From: Mucilaginibacter tolerans
Lineage (GTDB): Bacteria; Bacteroidota; Bacteroidia; Sphingobacteriales; Sphingobacteriaceae
NCBI RefSeq assembly: GCF_030519375.1
Contig: NZ_JAUMKB010000007.1
Location: 186,001-250,000 of the forward strand
Direction: 5' to 3'
Length of the DNA stretch: 64,000 nucleotides
The notes under the pieces were generated by a model that did no database searches, was not told where the DNA came from, and saw only the letters and a program-made list of their open reading frames with translations. Positions 17,701 to 25,642 of the stretch are shown piece after piece. The translations under genes and the position numbers were made by a program. The stretch's first letter is position 1. Each line of letters begins with the position of its first letter.

Positions 17701-19275
17701 ATGGTAGAGGTTAGACCAGACGAAGTATCAGCAATATTGCGCCAGCAATTATCGGGCTTCAAATCAGAATCTGAATTAGAAGAAGTAGGAACTGTACTTC
17801 AGGTGGGTGATGGTATTGCCCGCGTTTACGGATTAACAAAAGTTCAATCAGGTGAGCTGGTTGAATTTGAAAATGGTTTACAAGGTATCGTATTGAACCT
17901 TGAAGAAGATAACGTGGGTGTGGTATTGTTGGGGCAATCTGACGAGGTGAAGGAAGGTGATACCATTAAACGTACTAACAGGATCGCTTCGATCAATGTT
18001 GGAGAAGGCATGCTTGGCCGTGTGGTAAACACATTGGGTGCGCCAATTGATGGCAAAGGTGCTATTGCTGGTAAAACTTACGAAATGCCTTTAGAGCGTA
18101 AAGCTCCGGGAGTAATTTACCGTCAGCCGGTAACCGAGCCTTTACAAACCGGTATCAAAGCTATCGACGCAATGATCCCGATCGGCCGCGGTCAGCGTGA
18201 GCTGGTGATCGGCGACCGTCAGACAGGTAAGACTGCAGTTTGTATCGATACCATTATCAATCAAAAAGAATTTTATGCAGCCGGTCAGCCCGTGATCTGT
18301 ATCTATGTTGCTTGCGGACAGAAAGCTTCTACCGTTGCTAACATTGTACGTACACTGGAAGAAAACGGCGCTATGGCATATACTATCGTTGTAGCTGCAA
18401 GTGCCGCTGACCCTGCTCCAATGCAGTTCTTCGCTCCATTTGCCGGTGCTGCTATTGGTGAGTACTTCCGCGATACCGGACGTCCTGCTTTGATCATCTA
18501 TGATGACCTGTCAAAACAGGCTGTTGCTTACCGCGAAGTGTCATTGTTGTTACGTCGTCCACCGGGCCGTGAAGCTTATCCTGGTGACGTATTCTACCTG
18601 CACAGCCGTTTGTTAGAGCGTGCTGCTAAGATCAGCCAGAATGATGATATCGCGAAATCAATGAACGACCTTCCTGAGTCAATCAAGGGTATTGTAAAAG
18701 GTGGTGGTTCGTTAACCGCTCTTCCAATCATCGAAACTCAGGCAGGTGACGTATCAGCGTATATCCCAACTAACGTAATCTCAATTACCGACGGTCAGAT
18801 ATTCCTAGAGTCGAACCTGTTTAACGCAGGTGTTCGTCCTGCCATCAACGTAGGTATCTCGGTATCCCGTGTAGGTGGTAACGCCCAGATCAAATCAATG
18901 AAGAAAGTTGCTGGTACATTGAAATTGGACCAAGCGCAATTCCGCGAGTTGGAAGCTTTCTCAAAATTCGGTTCAGACCTCGACGCAGCTACAAAAAACG
19001 TAATTGATAAGGGTGCCCGTAACGTAGAGATCCTGAAACAAGGTCAGTATTCTCCGGTAACTGTTGAAAAGCAGGTAGCTATCGTTTACGCAGGTACTAA
19101 AAACCTGATGCGTAACGTACCGGTGAACAAGATCAAAGAATTCGAAAGTGAATATACTACCCAGTTAGAAATGCGTCACCCGGAAACACTGGCTGCTTTG
19201 AAAGCCGGCAAACTGGACGACCAGATCACGAGCGTACTGGACACAGTTGCTAAAGAACTGGCAGCGAAGTATTAA
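17701..19275 (+). CDS. atpA: ATP synthase F1 subunit alpha
   Basis: A 524-residue alpha subunit. The N-terminal crown (about 1-95), nucleotide-binding domain with Walker A GDRQTGKT (near 171-178), catalytic Arg region ([32 protein letters not shown]) and C-terminal helical domain are all intact. It forms the alpha3beta3 head with AtpD; atpD is not in this window. Codon use is that of a highly expressed gene. Confidence 0.98.
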   Translation: MVEVRPDEVSAILRQQLSGFKSESELEEVGTVLQVGDGIARVYGLTKVQSGELVEFENGLQGIVLNLEEDNVGVVLLGQSDEVKEGDTIKRTNRIASINVGEGMLGRVVNTLGAPIDGKGAIAGKTYEMPLERKAPGVIYRQPVTEPLQTGIKAIDAMIPIGRGQRELVIGDRQTGKTAVCIDTIINQKEFYAAGQPVICIYVACGQKASTVANIVRTLEENGAMAYTIVVAASAADPAPMQFFAPFAGAAIGEYFRDTGRPALIIYDDLSKQAVAYREVSLLLRRPPGREAYPGDVFYLHSRLLERAAKISQNDDIAKSMNDLPESIKGIVKGGGSLTALPIIETQAGDVSAYIPTNVISITDGQIFLESNLFNAGVRPAINVGISVSRVGGNAQIKSMKKVAGTLKLDQAQFRELEAFSKFGSDLDAATKNVIDKGARNVEILKQGQYSPVTVEKQVAIVYAGTKNLMRNVPVNKIKEFESEYTTQLEMRHPETLAALKAGKLDDQITSVLDTVAKELAAKY

Positions 19276-19277
19276 TT

Positions 19278-19401
19278 AGATATGAGATGTTAGATATGAG
19301 ATTTGAGACTTCTCTTTTCTCATATCTGACAAAATAAATTAGATAATAGATTGGGTTGACGATGTAATCTCACATCTCATATCTCAAATCTCACATCTCA
19401 A
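19278..19401. repeat. GAGAT-type inverted low-complexity repeat between atpA and atpG
   Basis: The left arm (19278-19311) repeats GATATGAGATGT and GAGATTTGAGA; the right arm (19366-19400) is a run of ATCTCAC/ATCTCAT/ATCTCAA units. GATATGAGATGT on the left matches the complement of the right arm, so a long-range hairpin across a 50-60-nt loop is possible. The right arm ends 6 nt before the atpG ATG and may affect translation start. It contains the inverse of the 19-nt word seen before atpH. Confidence 0.75.
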
Positions 19402-19406
19402 CAAGA

Positions 19407-20291
19407 ATGGCTAATTTAAAAGAAGTAAGAAACAGAATCGCGTCGGTAACTTCAACGCAGCAGATCACCAAGGCTATGAAAATGGTTTCGGCTGCTAAGT
19501 TGAAACGTGCCACCAATGCTATTATACAACTGCGCCCTTATGCTGAAAAGCTGAAGGATATGCTGGCTAACCTTTCAGCAAGCCTGGAAGATGGTTCATC
19601 TCCGTTTTTGGAAGAACGCGTGCCAAAGCGCGTACTGATCGTAGTAGTATCATCAAACCGTGGTTTGGCCGGTGCCTTTAATACTAACGTGATCAAAACC
19701 ACTAATAACCTGATAGCTGAAAAATACAGCGATCAGTTAAAAGCCGGTAATGTTTCTATCGTAGGTATTGGTAAAAAGGGGCAGGAGTTTTACCAGCGTC
19801 GTAAATACAACGTTATTGGTAATAACAATGAATTGTTCAGCGATCTTACTTTCCTGAATGTATCAAAAGTAACGGAAGCTATAATGGATGGTTTTTTGAA
19901 GGGTGAATTCGACCGTGTTGAGGTAGTTTATAACCGCTTTAAAAATGCTGCTGTGCAGTTCATTACTGTTGAGCAACTATTACCAGTTCCGAAGGCTGAA
20001 AAGCAGCAGAATGTAAATACATCTCAGGTTGATTATATCCTTGAGCCTTCCCAGGAAGCAATTGTTGAGCAATTGATCCCTAAGAACATCAAGATACAGT
20101 TATACAAAGCTGTGTTGGATTCACATGCTTCTGAGCATGGTGCACGTATGACCGCAATGGATAAAGCGACCGATAACGCAGGCGAATTGTTAAAGGCGCT
20201 GAAATTATCGTATAACCAGGCACGCCAGGCCGCCATCACTACAGAGCTTACCGAAATCGTGAGCGGCGCGGCAGCGTTGTCATCAAATTAA
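19407..20291 (+). CDS. atpG: ATP synthase F1 subunit gamma
   Basis: A 294-residue central stalk subunit. N-terminal coiled coil LKEVRNRIASVTSTQQITKAMKMVSAAKLKRA is the family signature; the C-terminal partner helix holds HGARMTAMDKATDNAGELL and NQARQAAITTELTEIVSGAAAL. It is the last gene of the operon and is followed by a strong terminator. Confidence 0.97.
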   Translation: MANLKEVRNRIASVTSTQQITKAMKMVSAAKLKRATNAIIQLRPYAEKLKDMLANLSASLEDGSSPFLEERVPKRVLIVVVSSNRGLAGAFNTNVIKTTNNLIAEKYSDQLKAGNVSIVGIGKKGQEFYQRRKYNVIGNNNELFSDLTFLNVSKVTEAIMDGFLKGEFDRVEVVYNRFKNAAVQFITVEQLLPVPKAEKQQNVNTSQVDYILEPSQEAIVEQLIPKNIKIQLYKAVLDSHASEHGARMTAMDKATDNAGELLKALKLSYNQARQAAITTELTEIVSGAAALSSN

Positions 20292-20312
20292 AAAAAAATA
20301 TCATTGATATCG

Positions 20313-20344
20313 AAAGGCTTCTCGCAAAAGAGAGGCCTTTTTTG
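20313..20344 (+). terminator. Rho-independent terminator of the atp operon
   Basis: AAAGGCTTCTC (20313-20323) pairs with GAGAGGCCTTT (20330-20340) over 11 positions with one G-T pair and a 6-nt loop, followed by TTTTTT. Confidence 0.88.
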
Positions 20345-20518
20345 TTTGTCTACCCGCCCACCTTTGCATGCCCTGAGGCTATTGGGTGCCGACCATATTA
20401 ATCAATAGATTCTCCGCCGTCACTCAGAATGACAAGTGTTATTGTAACAAAATCATCATCGTGGGTTACTATTTGCAGGGAAGTAGTATCAATTGGAAAT
20501 CAATTAAATCTTACAATT

Positions 20519-21373
20519 ATGAAAACAAGGGTATTGCTCGTTGTAGTAGCTGCTATTGCTTTATTCGCAGCATGTAAAGGGAAAGGATATTCCAGCGCAG
20601 CAGATTCTGCGAGAGTCTCAGCTGACTCTATATTAAACAAACCCAAATTGGTTAAGACTGTAGATATAAACTTTAAGGTTAAGAATGTCAGACAAACCGG
20701 CGATGCAATAGCTGTATTAGTCGACAAATTTGATGGATTGGTTACGCATCATCAAATGCAATCAACAACTGAGCGGTCGGAACGAATTCATTTAAATAAC
20801 GATTCGCTGATGCTTGTCTCTGCATTTAATACAACGGCTAGTATGGCTGTAAAGATTCCTTCTGATAAACTGGAAGATTTCGTTAATCAGGTTAATCATA
20901 TGGGAATTTATATCAATTCAAGCAAAATGGATGTTGATGACAGAACATTTGATTACCTGTCAACAGAACTGAAAGAGAATAATCGAAATGAGTTTGTAAA
21001 TCAGCAGCTGAAAGCTGAAAAAATAACACATAAGCGTGCTGAAGAGTTATTAAAAGTAAAGGATGACATCGTTGACAAGCAAGTCACCAATTTAAAAACC
21101 GATTATGATGTAAAATATAGTACGGTAACCCTGAGCTTTTATCAAAGCGATACTATTCTAAAGGAAATTGTCGCTAATGATGACCCTTCAGCATATGATA
21201 TACCTTTGAGTAAAAGGATGGGCCTGGCATTTGCCACCGGTTGGGCTGCTTTTATGGATGTGCTGGTTGTATTAATCAATTTTTGGGTGTTTGTGCCGAT
21301 TGGATTATGTGTGTGGCTAGGATATCGTTATTATAGGAAAAGAATGCATTTAATAGATCGCCCTTTAGTATAA
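20519..21373 (+). CDS. DUF4349 domain lipoprotein
   Basis: A 284-residue lipoprotein: signal peptide MKTRVLLVVVAAIALFAAC with the lipobox Cys at 19. The ATG at 20519 is preferred to one at 20429, which would add 30 residues before the signal peptide. The middle (KTVDINFKVKNVRQTGDAIAVLVDKFDGLVTHHQM ... VKIPSDKLEDFVNQV) and a coiled-coil stretch around EELLKVKDDIVDKQVTNL match the DUF4349 layout. A membrane helix near the C-terminus (FMDVLVVLINFWVFVPIGLCVWLGYRYY) precedes a short basic tail. The family is uncharacterised and envelope-located; no operon partner is obvious. Confidence 0.75.
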   Translation: MKTRVLLVVVAAIALFAACKGKGYSSAADSARVSADSILNKPKLVKTVDINFKVKNVRQTGDAIAVLVDKFDGLVTHHQMQSTTERSERIHLNNDSLMLVSAFNTTASMAVKIPSDKLEDFVNQVNHMGIYINSSKMDVDDRTFDYLSTELKENNRNEFVNQQLKAEKITHKRAEELLKVKDDIVDKQVTNLKTDYDVKYSTVTLSFYQSDTILKEIVANDDPSAYDIPLSKRMGLAFATGWAAFMDVLVVLINFWVFVPIGLCVWLGYRYYRKRMHLIDRPLV

Positions 21374-21411
21374 AATATTAAAACTAATGTCCGTTTTTCG
21401 GTAAACATTTC

Positions 21412-21419
21412 TATTTTTG
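21412..21419 (+). promoter_or_regulatory. Candidate -7 box TATTTTTG
   Basis: TATTTTTG fits TAnnTTTG and ends 25 nt before the ATG of the 62-residue protein; no clear -33 TTG was found. Confidence 0.4.
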
Positions 21420-21444
21420 TCAAAAAACATTAACCCTTAAGAAT

Positions 21445-21633
21445 ATGAGTTCAACAGAGCACGCTAACGACGAACGCCACTACATTTTGATAACCATAGC
21501 CATTGCTATTGGGCTGGTAGGAGTATATCTTCGCTTTGCCGGCGATGCACCTTATTATTCATGGATAGCTAATGTAATCCTGATCATTGGTGTTGGTATT
21601 GCGTTGAAGGGTGTGTTTGCCATTTTGAAGTAA
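21445..21633 (+). CDS. Small two-helix membrane protein (62 residues)
   Basis: MSSTEHANDERHY is a polar N-terminus; two hydrophobic helices follow (ILITIAIAIGLVGVYLRFA and WIANVILIIGVGIALKGVFAIL). It has its own candidate promoter and a strong terminator, so it is probably a real single-gene unit. I do not recognise a named family; similar short proteins are common in Sphingobacteriaceae and have no known role. Confidence 0.7.
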   Translation: MSSTEHANDERHYILITIAIAIGLVGVYLRFAGDAPYYSWIANVILIIGVGIALKGVFAILK

Positions 21634-21656
21634 AGAACTTACAACTCTATAAAACG

Positions 21657-21690
21657 AAAAGCGCTCAGATTTCTGGGCGCTTTTATTTTT
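21657..21690 (+). terminator. Rho-independent terminator after the 62-residue protein
   Basis: AAAAGCGCTCAG (21657-21668) pairs with CTGGGCGCTTTT (21673-21684) with a 4-nt loop and one G-T pair, then ATTTTT. Confidence 0.88.
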
Positions 21691-21883
21691 AGTCTGTACT
21701 ATGATCTAATTGATTTTTTGATAACTATGATTTTATTCCACCCGTGCTGCCGGAAACACCTTGCTTTTGGCCCGCATGTTAAGTAGCACCTTTTAAATAA
21801 GCCCTCTTGTATTTTTCTCAAGCCGTGTCAGTTAATTTTTTTAACTATTGCGGGTGTTACACCTTGACTGAACTTAGATTTAC

Positions 21884-21920
21884 CTGATTAACCAATCGCC
21901 GGTCAACTGATTAACCAATC
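21884..21920. repeat. Two copies of CTGATTAACCAATC
   Basis: The 14-nt word occurs at 21884-21897 and 21907-21920 (period 23), followed by further related words (TTTAACCACTAATCACTA) up to the gldB stop. It is another short-period, imperfect intergenic repeat. The preceding stretch 21691-21880 shows nothing else recognisable. Confidence 0.6.
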
Positions 21921-21935
21921 TTTAACCACTAATCA

Positions 21936-22973
21936 CTACTTCGGCCTGTACTTCGAATCATTTAATATCTTTTGGGAATCTTTTTCTGCCATCAGTTGTG
22001 GCAGGCTCACTTCCGGATGCTTATCCATGTACTGGCGAACGATCTGCCAGCCTGTCCATAAGGCTAATTTAGGCGCTGCATCGTTTTTCTCGCCCAAACC
22101 AGGCGTGAACGGTGCTTCACCGAGGTACTTCTGTATCTTTGCAAAATCACTTTCATAAAGCAGGTTTTCCTCAAGGAAATACCCCCATATCTGCGATTTG
22201 AAATCTTCGCACCATTTTAGCTGCTTAGCGGTGTATCCTATTTTAGTGCTATCAGCTACATCAGGCAACATCATATCCATAAAATACAATACCTTTCCGT
22301 TATAGATCATTTTTGCGAGCAGGGTTTTATCCTGCTCATTTTCCGGGAACATATCTTCACGGGCAATGCCTTCAACTATTCGTGGTGCAATGTTGTCGGG
22401 CGTAAACCTGCGCGTAATATATCGTGGTAATGTCTCGGTTAAAGCGGGGTAGAACCTTGAATCAGCGCCTAAAAACATATCCAGCCCAACGGCAAAATAG
22501 TTATCGCCAATCGAAGTCTGCGCCTGGAAACCTGATAGGTAGGCATATACTCTGGGTAGTTTTTTTTGTGGGAAGTAGTATTTAATATGACGGAATGCAT
22601 CGGTAACCTCTGCATTGGTTTTGTCCATGTTCGGGAAAACGGAATCTACATCGTGTTTCAAATCGCGATAACCATTGCCGGCAAACATTTCATGTAACTG
22701 CTTAAAGTAACCGGTGTCGCCTATCGAGCCGTATTGCATAATGCGTTGGATATAGTCGGCATAAAAAGGGCCATATTTTTTGAACATGGCAACAGCCTGC
22801 ACATCCATCGGTTTTGAGCGCATTTCGTCAAGGTCGTGGTCAAATCTTTCGATCTTCACATTAACGTCAATATTGCTTACATCAACCTTTTTAGACCGGC
22901 CGCAGGCACTTAATAGTAAACAGCTGAGAAAAATTAGGTAAATTTGCTTTACTCTGATGTAATTGAAGACCAT
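21936..22973 (-). CDS. gldB: Gliding motility lipoprotein GldB
   Basis: A 345-residue lipoprotein. The ATG at 22973 is chosen because MVFNYIRVKQIYLIFLSCLLLSAC is a clean lipoprotein signal peptide (Cys24); a longer reading would overlap nadE on the other strand. The body contains IERFDHDLDEM, KKYGPFYADYIQRIMQ and LPRVYAYLSGFQAQTSIGDNYFAVGLDMFLG, a zinc-protease-like segment typical of GldB. The domain near IPRVIEGIAREDMFPEN and GYFLEENLLYESDFAKIQKYLGEAPFTPG is also diagnostic. GldB is required for gliding in Flavobacterium. The usual partner gldC is not adjacent here. Confidence 0.88.
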   Translation of the reverse strand: MVFNYIRVKQIYLIFLSCLLLSACGRSKKVDVSNIDVNVKIERFDHDLDEMRSKPMDVQAVAMFKKYGPFYADYIQRIMQYGSIGDTGYFKQLHEMFAGNGYRDLKHDVDSVFPNMDKTNAEVTDAFRHIKYYFPQKKLPRVYAYLSGFQAQTSIGDNYFAVGLDMFLGADSRFYPALTETLPRYITRRFTPDNIAPRIVEGIAREDMFPENEQDKTLLAKMIYNGKVLYFMDMMLPDVADSTKIGYTAKQLKWCEDFKSQIWGYFLEENLLYESDFAKIQKYLGEAPFTPGLGEKNDAAPKLALWTGWQIVRQYMDKHPEVSLPQLMAEKDSQKILNDSKYRPK

Positions 22974-22988
22974 TTTTTGTCGTTTTAG

Positions 22989-22996
22989 CAAAAATA
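22989..22996 (-). promoter_or_regulatory. Candidate gldB -7 box (TATTTTTG on the minus strand)
   Basis: The top strand reads CAAAAATA, i.e. TATTTTTG towards gldB, ending 15 nt before its ATG. The shared 68-nt gldB/nadE gap would then hold both divergent promoters. Confidence 0.4.
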
Positions 22997-23041
22997 TATT
23001 TTTCACCTGCATTAACCTAAGTAAATTGATATCTATACCAT

Positions 23042-24691
23042 ATGAAGATCGCGCTGGCACAATTGAACTATCACGTCGGTAACTTTGAATCGAATACTGC
23101 TAAAATCATTGACCATATACATAAAGCAAAACAGCAGGGTGCCGACCTGGTGGTGTTTGCCGAGTTGTGTGTCTGCGGCTATCCCTCACGCGATTTTTTA
23201 GAATTTAAAGAATTTATCGGCTTGTGCGAAGCTTCGGCAAAAAAGATTGCAACAGCCTGTCACGATATTGCCTGTATCATCGGTCTGCCAACTTTTAATG
23301 ATAAGGCCGAAGGTAAGGATTTGAATAACTCAGCTTATTTTATTGAAAATGGCGAGGTAAAGGCGATAGTAAATAAAGCCCTGTTGCCTAACTATGATAT
23401 TTTCGATGAATACCGCTACTTTGAACCATCCACCCAATTTAGCTGCATCGATTTTAAAGGGCACCGTATTGCTTTAACTATCTGCGAGGACCTTTGGAAT
23501 ACCATTGAAAATCCTTTATATGTGACCCGCCCGATGGATATGCTGATCAAAGAGCAGCCTGATGTGATGATCAATATAGCTGCTTCCCCGTTCGCCTACA
23601 ATCATGACGAAGAGCGTATAGCTATTCTGAAGGATAATGCTTTGAGGTATCAGCTGCCATTGTTCTATGTAAATCATGTAGGTGCCCAGACTGAATTGAT
23701 ATTCGACGGTGGCTCGCTGATTTTTAATAACAAAGGCGAATTGGTAGATGAGCTGCCTTATTTTGGTGAGACCTTATCTCATTACGAGCTGACGGATAAA
23801 TCGGAAGTAAAACTGCTACAGCCGTCAACAAAACGTAATACAAGACAAAGTGATATCGAGCAAATTCATCAGGCTCTGTTATTGGGCATACGTGATTATT
23901 TTTATAAGTCAGGGTTTAAGAGTGCGATTTTAGGTTTATCAGGAGGTATTGATTCAGCGGTGGTTTGTGCCCTGGCTGCCGAGGCACTTGGCCCGCAAAA
24001 TGTGATGGCCGTGTTACTGCCGTCCCGCTTTTCGAGCGATCATTCGATAAAAGACGCTGAAGACCTGGTTAAGAACCTTGGCTGTAAGCACGAGGTCATT
24101 CCAATAAGACATGTGACCGAGGCTTTTGAGCATACACTGCATCCCCAGTTCAATAATCTGCCATTTAATATTGCCGAAGAGAATATTCAGTCGCGAAGCA
24201 GGGCTGTTATTTTAATGGCTATGTGTAATAAGTTTGGCTATATTCTGCTAAATACTTCGAACAAAAGTGAGGCTGCAGTTGGATATGGCACTTTGTATGG
24301 CGATATGTGTGGTGGCATATCTGTTATTGGCGATGTTTACAAAACGCAGGTATTTGAGCTTGCCCTGTACCTGAACCGGGATCGTGAGATCATCCCGGTC
24401 AATACCATTGTGAAACCGCCATCAGCAGAATTACGCCCTGACCAAAAGGATACTGACTCATTGCCGGAATATGATATTCTCGATCCAATCCTAATGCAAT
24501 ACGTCGAGAACCGGTGTTCATCGGGCGAGATCATTAAAATGGGCTATGACGAACAAACGGTGAGAAGAGTTTTGAGATTGGTAAATTTAGCAGAGCATAA
24601 ACGTTACCAAACCCCACCGATTTTACGCGTATCGCCAAAAGCGTTCGGTATGGGGCGCCGTATGCCGATTGTAGGGAAGTACTTATCCTAA
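23042..24691 (+). CDS. nadE: Glutamine-dependent NAD+ synthetase
   Basis: A 549-residue two-domain enzyme making NAD+ from deamido-NAD+, ATP and glutamine. The N-terminal nitrilase-type glutaminase domain shows the catalytic triad Glu41 (VVFAELCVCGYPS), Lys112 (NKALLPNYDIFDEYRYF) and Cys148 (LTICEDLW). The C-terminal synthetase domain carries the pyrophosphatase P-loop LGLSGGIDSAVV (near 299-310), NTSNKSEAAVGYGTLYGD and KPPSAELRPDQKDTDSLPEY. It is divergent from gldB, a pairing seen in other Bacteroidetes. Confidence 0.95.
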   Translation: MKIALAQLNYHVGNFESNTAKIIDHIHKAKQQGADLVVFAELCVCGYPSRDFLEFKEFIGLCEASAKKIATACHDIACIIGLPTFNDKAEGKDLNNSAYFIENGEVKAIVNKALLPNYDIFDEYRYFEPSTQFSCIDFKGHRIALTICEDLWNTIENPLYVTRPMDMLIKEQPDVMINIAASPFAYNHDEERIAILKDNALRYQLPLFYVNHVGAQTELIFDGGSLIFNNKGELVDELPYFGETLSHYELTDKSEVKLLQPSTKRNTRQSDIEQIHQALLLGIRDYFYKSGFKSAILGLSGGIDSAVVCALAAEALGPQNVMAVLLPSRFSSDHSIKDAEDLVKNLGCKHEVIPIRHVTEAFEHTLHPQFNNLPFNIAEENIQSRSRAVILMAMCNKFGYILLNTSNKSEAAVGYGTLYGDMCGGISVIGDVYKTQVFELALYLNRDREIIPVNTIVKPPSAELRPDQKDTDSLPEYDILDPILMQYVENRCSSGEIIKMGYDEQTVRRVLRLVNLAEHKRYQTPPILRVSPKAFGMGRRMPIVGKYLS

Positions 24692-24771
24692 AAAACTAAT
24701 GAAAATCTAATTTATAGATTAAACCATTTGAGCTTAAATTAGTCTAAAGGAATATTAAGGAAATTTTAGCC

Positions 24772-25410
24772 ATGAAATCATCAATTTATCGCGCAATTGG
24801 CCTAGTGGCAATTACCGCATTATCCGCATGTAGTCGTTACGACTATTATACTGCTGGTCTCAACAAAACCAATATGAGCCAGTACCGATCTTTTGCATGG
24901 CTCTCTCCGCAAGGTAAAACTGAAGACCGTCCAACTGCAAGCGCGGTAGCCGATCTTAAAATTAAAGACGCCGCCGTTGCATCACTTACCAATAAAGGTT
25001 TAAGGATGCAAAAAAGTAACCCTGACCTGTTGGTGACCTACACAGCCAAAGTTGGATTGGGTTCTAAAACAGTTTATTATCCAACTTACTATGGCACCGG
25101 ATTTTACCCTGGTTTCGGTATTGGTTATGGCTGGGGCTATCGTCCTTACTATTGGGGCTGGGGTGGTCCGGCATTTGTTTATTACGGCGGCATGACGGCA
25201 GTTGATAAAGAACATTATAAAGAAGGAACTATTATAATCGATCTGATTGATACCCGCAGCCGTAAAGTGGTATGGCGTGGTTTTGGAGTAGGAGAGGTAC
25301 ATCATGATGTTCAGAAGAATATCGATGACATACCAAAGATTGTTGAAGGCATTATCAATCAATTAAATACCGGTATACCCGGAAGTATACCCGGAACTAA
25401 GGCATCTTAA
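24772..25410 (+). CDS. DUF4136 domain lipoprotein
   Basis: A 212-residue lipoprotein with signal MKSSIYRAIGLVAITALSAC (Cys20). YRSFAWLSP, IKDAAVASLTNKGLRMQKSNPDLLVTY and the ending EGTIIIDLIDTRSRKVVWRGFGVGEV...IVEGIINQL are the DUF4136 pattern. An inserted Tyr/Gly/Trp-rich stretch (about 103-145, FYPGFGIGYGWGYRPYYWGW) is common in Bacteroidetes members. It is probably anchored in the outer membrane; the function is unknown. A strong terminator follows. Confidence 0.85.
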   Translation: MKSSIYRAIGLVAITALSACSRYDYYTAGLNKTNMSQYRSFAWLSPQGKTEDRPTASAVADLKIKDAAVASLTNKGLRMQKSNPDLLVTYTAKVGLGSKTVYYPTYYGTGFYPGFGIGYGWGYRPYYWGWGGPAFVYYGGMTAVDKEHYKEGTIIIDLIDTRSRKVVWRGFGVGEVHHDVQKNIDDIPKIVEGIINQLNTGIPGSIPGTKAS

Positions 25411-25438
25411 CCCCCTGGTAATATTTATTGTTTTAATT

Positions 25439-25471
25439 ATCCCTGCTATGTGGTGTGGCAGGGATTTTTTT
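25439..25471 (+). terminator. Rho-independent terminator after the DUF4136 gene
   Basis: ATCCCTGC (25439-25446) and GCAGGGAT (25458-25465) form a perfect 8-bp stem, followed by a run of seven T. Confidence 0.88.
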
Positions 25472-25588
25472 ATTTAAGGCCGGGTTTAATTTAATGGAAA
25501 TCGCAGCAATAACAATATTATTACAGCGGGATTGGAATAATCATGCCCTCAAATGTAAATCCGGAGAGCCTTTTAATCGTGTAAATAA

Positions 25589-25620
25589 AAATGCTGCAGC
25601 GAAATTTCGCTACAGCATTT
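25589..25620 (-). terminator. Terminator of the T9SS cargo gene at 25643-29245
   Basis: AAATGCTG-c-AGCGAAA pairs with TTTCGCT-a-CAGCATTT with almost no loop (a near-perfect 16-nt palindrome arm with one mismatch). On the minus strand it is followed by TTTTATTT. It is 23 nt after the minus-strand stop. Confidence 0.8.
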
Positions 25621-25642
25621 GTGAATGGTTAATGTATGTATA

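Noticed and set aside
20386..20577. A 63-codon open frame overlapping the DUF4349 gene start
   Set aside because: It runs through repeat-like spacer DNA and out of frame into the lipoprotein signal peptide; no domain or promoter supports it.
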